Program-made: the position numbers and the translations under genes | From: Paenibacillus ginsengihumi DSM 21568 | GTDB lineage: Bacteria; Bacillota; Bacilli; Paenibacillales; NBRC-103111 | Direction of reading: 5' to 3' | Assembly: GCF_000380965.1 (NCBI RefSeq) | Contig: NZ_KB905569.1 | Coordinates: 17,557 to 81,556 of the forward strand | DNA: 64,000 bases | Shown here: piece by piece, positions 62,475-64,000 of the stretch | How positions within the stretch are numbered: the stretch's first letter is position 1 | How the letters are laid out: every line of letters starts with the position of its first letter | The notes under the pieces: model-generated | What the model was told of the DNA's origin: nothing | Seen by the model: only the letters and a program-made list of their open reading frames with translations | The model's database searches: none

Positions 62475-63707
62475 CTATTCGGCCGCGGCTGCGGGCTTTC
62501 CCGCTTCGATCAGCACTTTGCTTCCCAGCATGGCGAAGCCTTGGATGAAGAGCAGCGCCCCGGTCCCGAGCAGCAGCCATTCGATCGGCACAATGTCGGC
62601 AATCGGACCGAAGACCAGCATGCCCAAGGGCATCATGCTGCTGGCCAGCATGCCGTATACGCCGTATACCCGGCCGATGTAATTGCCGTCAACCTTCTGC
62701 TGCAGCAGCACGTTGGAAGGGGTATGAAAGACAGGCATCGCTATGCCGATCATCCCCATGACGATAAGATACAGCCAGAAGACGGGGATGACGCCAAGCG
62801 CGAAGGTACAGATTCCGATCGTCAGATTGGACAGCACCATCGTATGAATTTTGTTTTTGAACCCGCCCCAGAACGCCATCAGTATGCCCCCTGCCGTCAT
62901 CCCGACGGAGAACGTCATCTCAATGGCTGTAAGGCGCCAATATTCGTCGCCGAAGCTGCGGGCCACCTGCAAGGGAGTGAGAAAAGCGACGGGCGCGGCG
63001 AAGATCATGAACAAGGCGGTGAACATGAAAAAGGTTTTCACATACGTATGTTCCCGAATATAAGCGAAGCCGGCGCGCATATCGTCAAAGTAACTGATCA
63101 CCTGCGGCTGGGAAGCTTTGTCGTGAGCAGGCGTCCGCAAAAACAGTAGAAGGATCGACACGCCGACGGCTGCCGTGACGACATCGATGAAAAAGATCGA
63201 CTCGATCGAAGCGACCGACATCAAGGCGCCGCTCACCATCGGGGATAGCAGCGTAACGGCGGACTGAATGCTGCTGTGGATCGAGTTCACCTTGGTCAGC
63301 TTGTCCTCGGGGGTCAATTGCGGGATGAACGCGCCGACCGTGGGCGTCTGAATCCCGGTTCCCAATGCGCGGATGGCCGACATCGTGATAAGCATCCAGA
63401 TCGAATCGTACCCGGCAAGAAACAAGATCGCGAGTATGAGCGTAGACAGGGCGATCGCCGAATCGGACAGCGCGATCAGCCGCTTGCGGTTATAGCGGTC
63501 CGCCCACACCCCGGCGAACGGCGACAGCAGGAAGGTCGGCAGAAAGCCGCAAAGAATATAAATCGTCATCATGATGCCCGATTGCGTCTGGAGCACGATA
63601 TACCACATAATCGCATACTGAACCAATGACGACCCGAAGAGGGACACCGTTTGGCTGGTTAAAAACAGCGCGACGTTTCTTTTCCAGTGCTGCTTGGTTG
63701 AATCCAT
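62475..63707 (-). CDS. MFS exporter (MefA/EntS-like)
   Basis: A 410-residue, 12-helix major facilitator of the drug-exporter group with the N-terminal pattern NVALFLTSQTVSLFGSSLVQ, the loop 2-3 motif GVWADRYNRKRLIALSDS and ALGTGIQTPTVGAFIPQLTP, all common in macrolide/siderophore exporters of Firmicutes. It would pump a small molecule out of the cell; the substrate cannot be told. A WYL-type regulator remnant lies upstream on the same strand and may once have controlled it. Confidence 0.88.
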   Translation of the reverse strand: MDSTKQHWKRNVALFLTSQTVSLFGSSLVQYAIMWYIVLQTQSGIMMTIYILCGFLPTFLLSPFAGVWADRYNRKRLIALSDSAIALSTLILAILFLAGYDSIWMLITMSAIRALGTGIQTPTVGAFIPQLTPEDKLTKVNSIHSSIQSAVTLLSPMVSGALMSVASIESIFFIDVVTAAVGVSILLLFLRTPAHDKASQPQVISYFDDMRAGFAYIREHTYVKTFFMFTALFMIFAAPVAFLTPLQVARSFGDEYWRLTAIEMTFSVGMTAGGILMAFWGGFKNKIHTMVLSNLTIGICTFALGVIPVFWLYLIVMGMIGIAMPVFHTPSNVLLQQKVDGNYIGRVYGVYGMLASSMMPLGMLVFGPIADIVPIEWLLLGTGALLFIQGFAMLGSKVLIEAGKPAAAAE

Positions 63708-63753
63708 GTTACCCTATGTCCCCCTGTTCTGTTGGTCGACGCCGCTAGCATCC

Positions 63754-63879
63754 TCACGGCCCGTACAATTGTGAAATACGAAGAACATGGTCGCGGAACG
63801 CTTGAACGAGCTCCGGCGGCCCCAATATTTTGACATGAACGCCAAAAGAAATAATCCTGAATTTCGAAAGCGCATAAGA
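63754..63879 (-). pseudogene. C-terminal remnant of a WYL-domain regulator
   Basis: The minus strand encodes 41 residues (SYALSKFRIISFGVHVKILG, then PPELVQAFRDHVLRISQLYG, then Pro) and a stop. This is the usual ending of YafY/WYL transcriptional regulators. The frame meets a TGA at 63880-63882 and the similarity ends there, so the gene is truncated or interrupted. Confidence 0.6.
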
Positions 63880-63882
63880 TCA

Positions 63883-64000
63883 ATGCAAGATGCTAAAGCA
63901 ATGGCGACTTAAGATGTAAAAATGTAGGAGTTTCCCATGCCTAGTGGAGACGGAAGCTTGCGGCGGATGGTCTTTCCCCCTCCCCAATGAAGAGGCAGTC
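63883..64000. other. Unrecognised sequence at the window edge
   Basis: No open frame with support is seen. The abrupt change from WYL coding sequence suggests this could be the end of an inserted element continuing beyond the window. Confidence 0.3.

Overview
The window reads as a chromosomal segment of a GC-rich Firmicute of the Paenibacillaceae type (Paenibacillus or Cohnella-like). This rests on gene content: SufCDSUB with SufU, LutABC, MtnK/MtnA, LplB/LplC-type sugar permeases, YesM/YesN-type two-component pairs, a membrane-anchored AraC regulator and a PBSX-like phage tail operon. No rRNA or tRNA gene and no CRISPR array was seen.

Region 1 (1-9.6 kb) holds lutABC (lactate oxidation), a repeat-rich 1.1 kb gap, then an IclR regulator followed by two short-chain dehydrogenases, an FAH-family hydrolase, a two-subunit UxaA-type dehydratase and a cyclase-family hydrolase. 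Together these could form a complete non-phosphorylative route for a 6-deoxy sugar such as L-fucose, ending in pyruvate plus L-lactate, with LutABC burning the lactate. Region 2 (9.9-15 kb) has an orphan sugar-binding lipoprotein, an AraC regulator and a cytoplasmic GH95 alpha-L-fucosidase-like enzyme, which fits fucose as the substrate.

Region 3 (15-24 kb) is housekeeping: mtnK-mtnA (methionine salvage), a small membrane protein, a DUF1802 protein and the sufCDSUB iron-sulfur assembly operon. Region 4 (24.1-39.1 kb) is a repeat-rich gap and then a headless contractile-tail operon (R-type tailocin-like): XRE repressor with CTCAAAT-type operators, a 21-codon ORF, a RinA-family activator, tail terminator, sheath, tube, a chaperone with a canonical -1 frameshift site, tape measure, baseplate (XkdP-XkdU types), a beta-helix fibre and a CD1375-type small protein. 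No head, terminase, integrase or lysis gene is present. A NucA/NucB-type secreted nuclease lipoprotein follows on the opposite strand.

Region 5 (39.4-57.5 kb) is a glycan-use locus: membrane AraC regulator, LplB/LplC permeases and binding protein, anaerobic sulfatase-maturating enzyme, response regulator and histidine kinase, a second binding protein, a GPH symporter, a Cys-type cytoplasmic sulfatase, a NagZ-like GH3 enzyme and beta-phosphoglucomutase. It suggests import of a sulfated oligosaccharide followed by desulfation and cleavage inside the cell.

Region 6 (57.5-62.4 kb) is a 4.6 kb AT-richer island with an HscC-type Hsp70, a divergent J-domain/TPR membrane protein (HPE in place of HPD) and a DUF1266 protein. 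The trio resembles the E. coli hscC neighbourhood and is bracketed by two directly repeated 5' fragments of a group IIC-like intron, each placed just after a rho-independent terminator. Region 7 (62.4-64 kb) has an MFS exporter, a WYL-regulator remnant and unrecognised sequence. A 91-nt hairpin-rich dispersed repeat occurs at three intergenic sites and a ~195-nt palindromic repeat at two.
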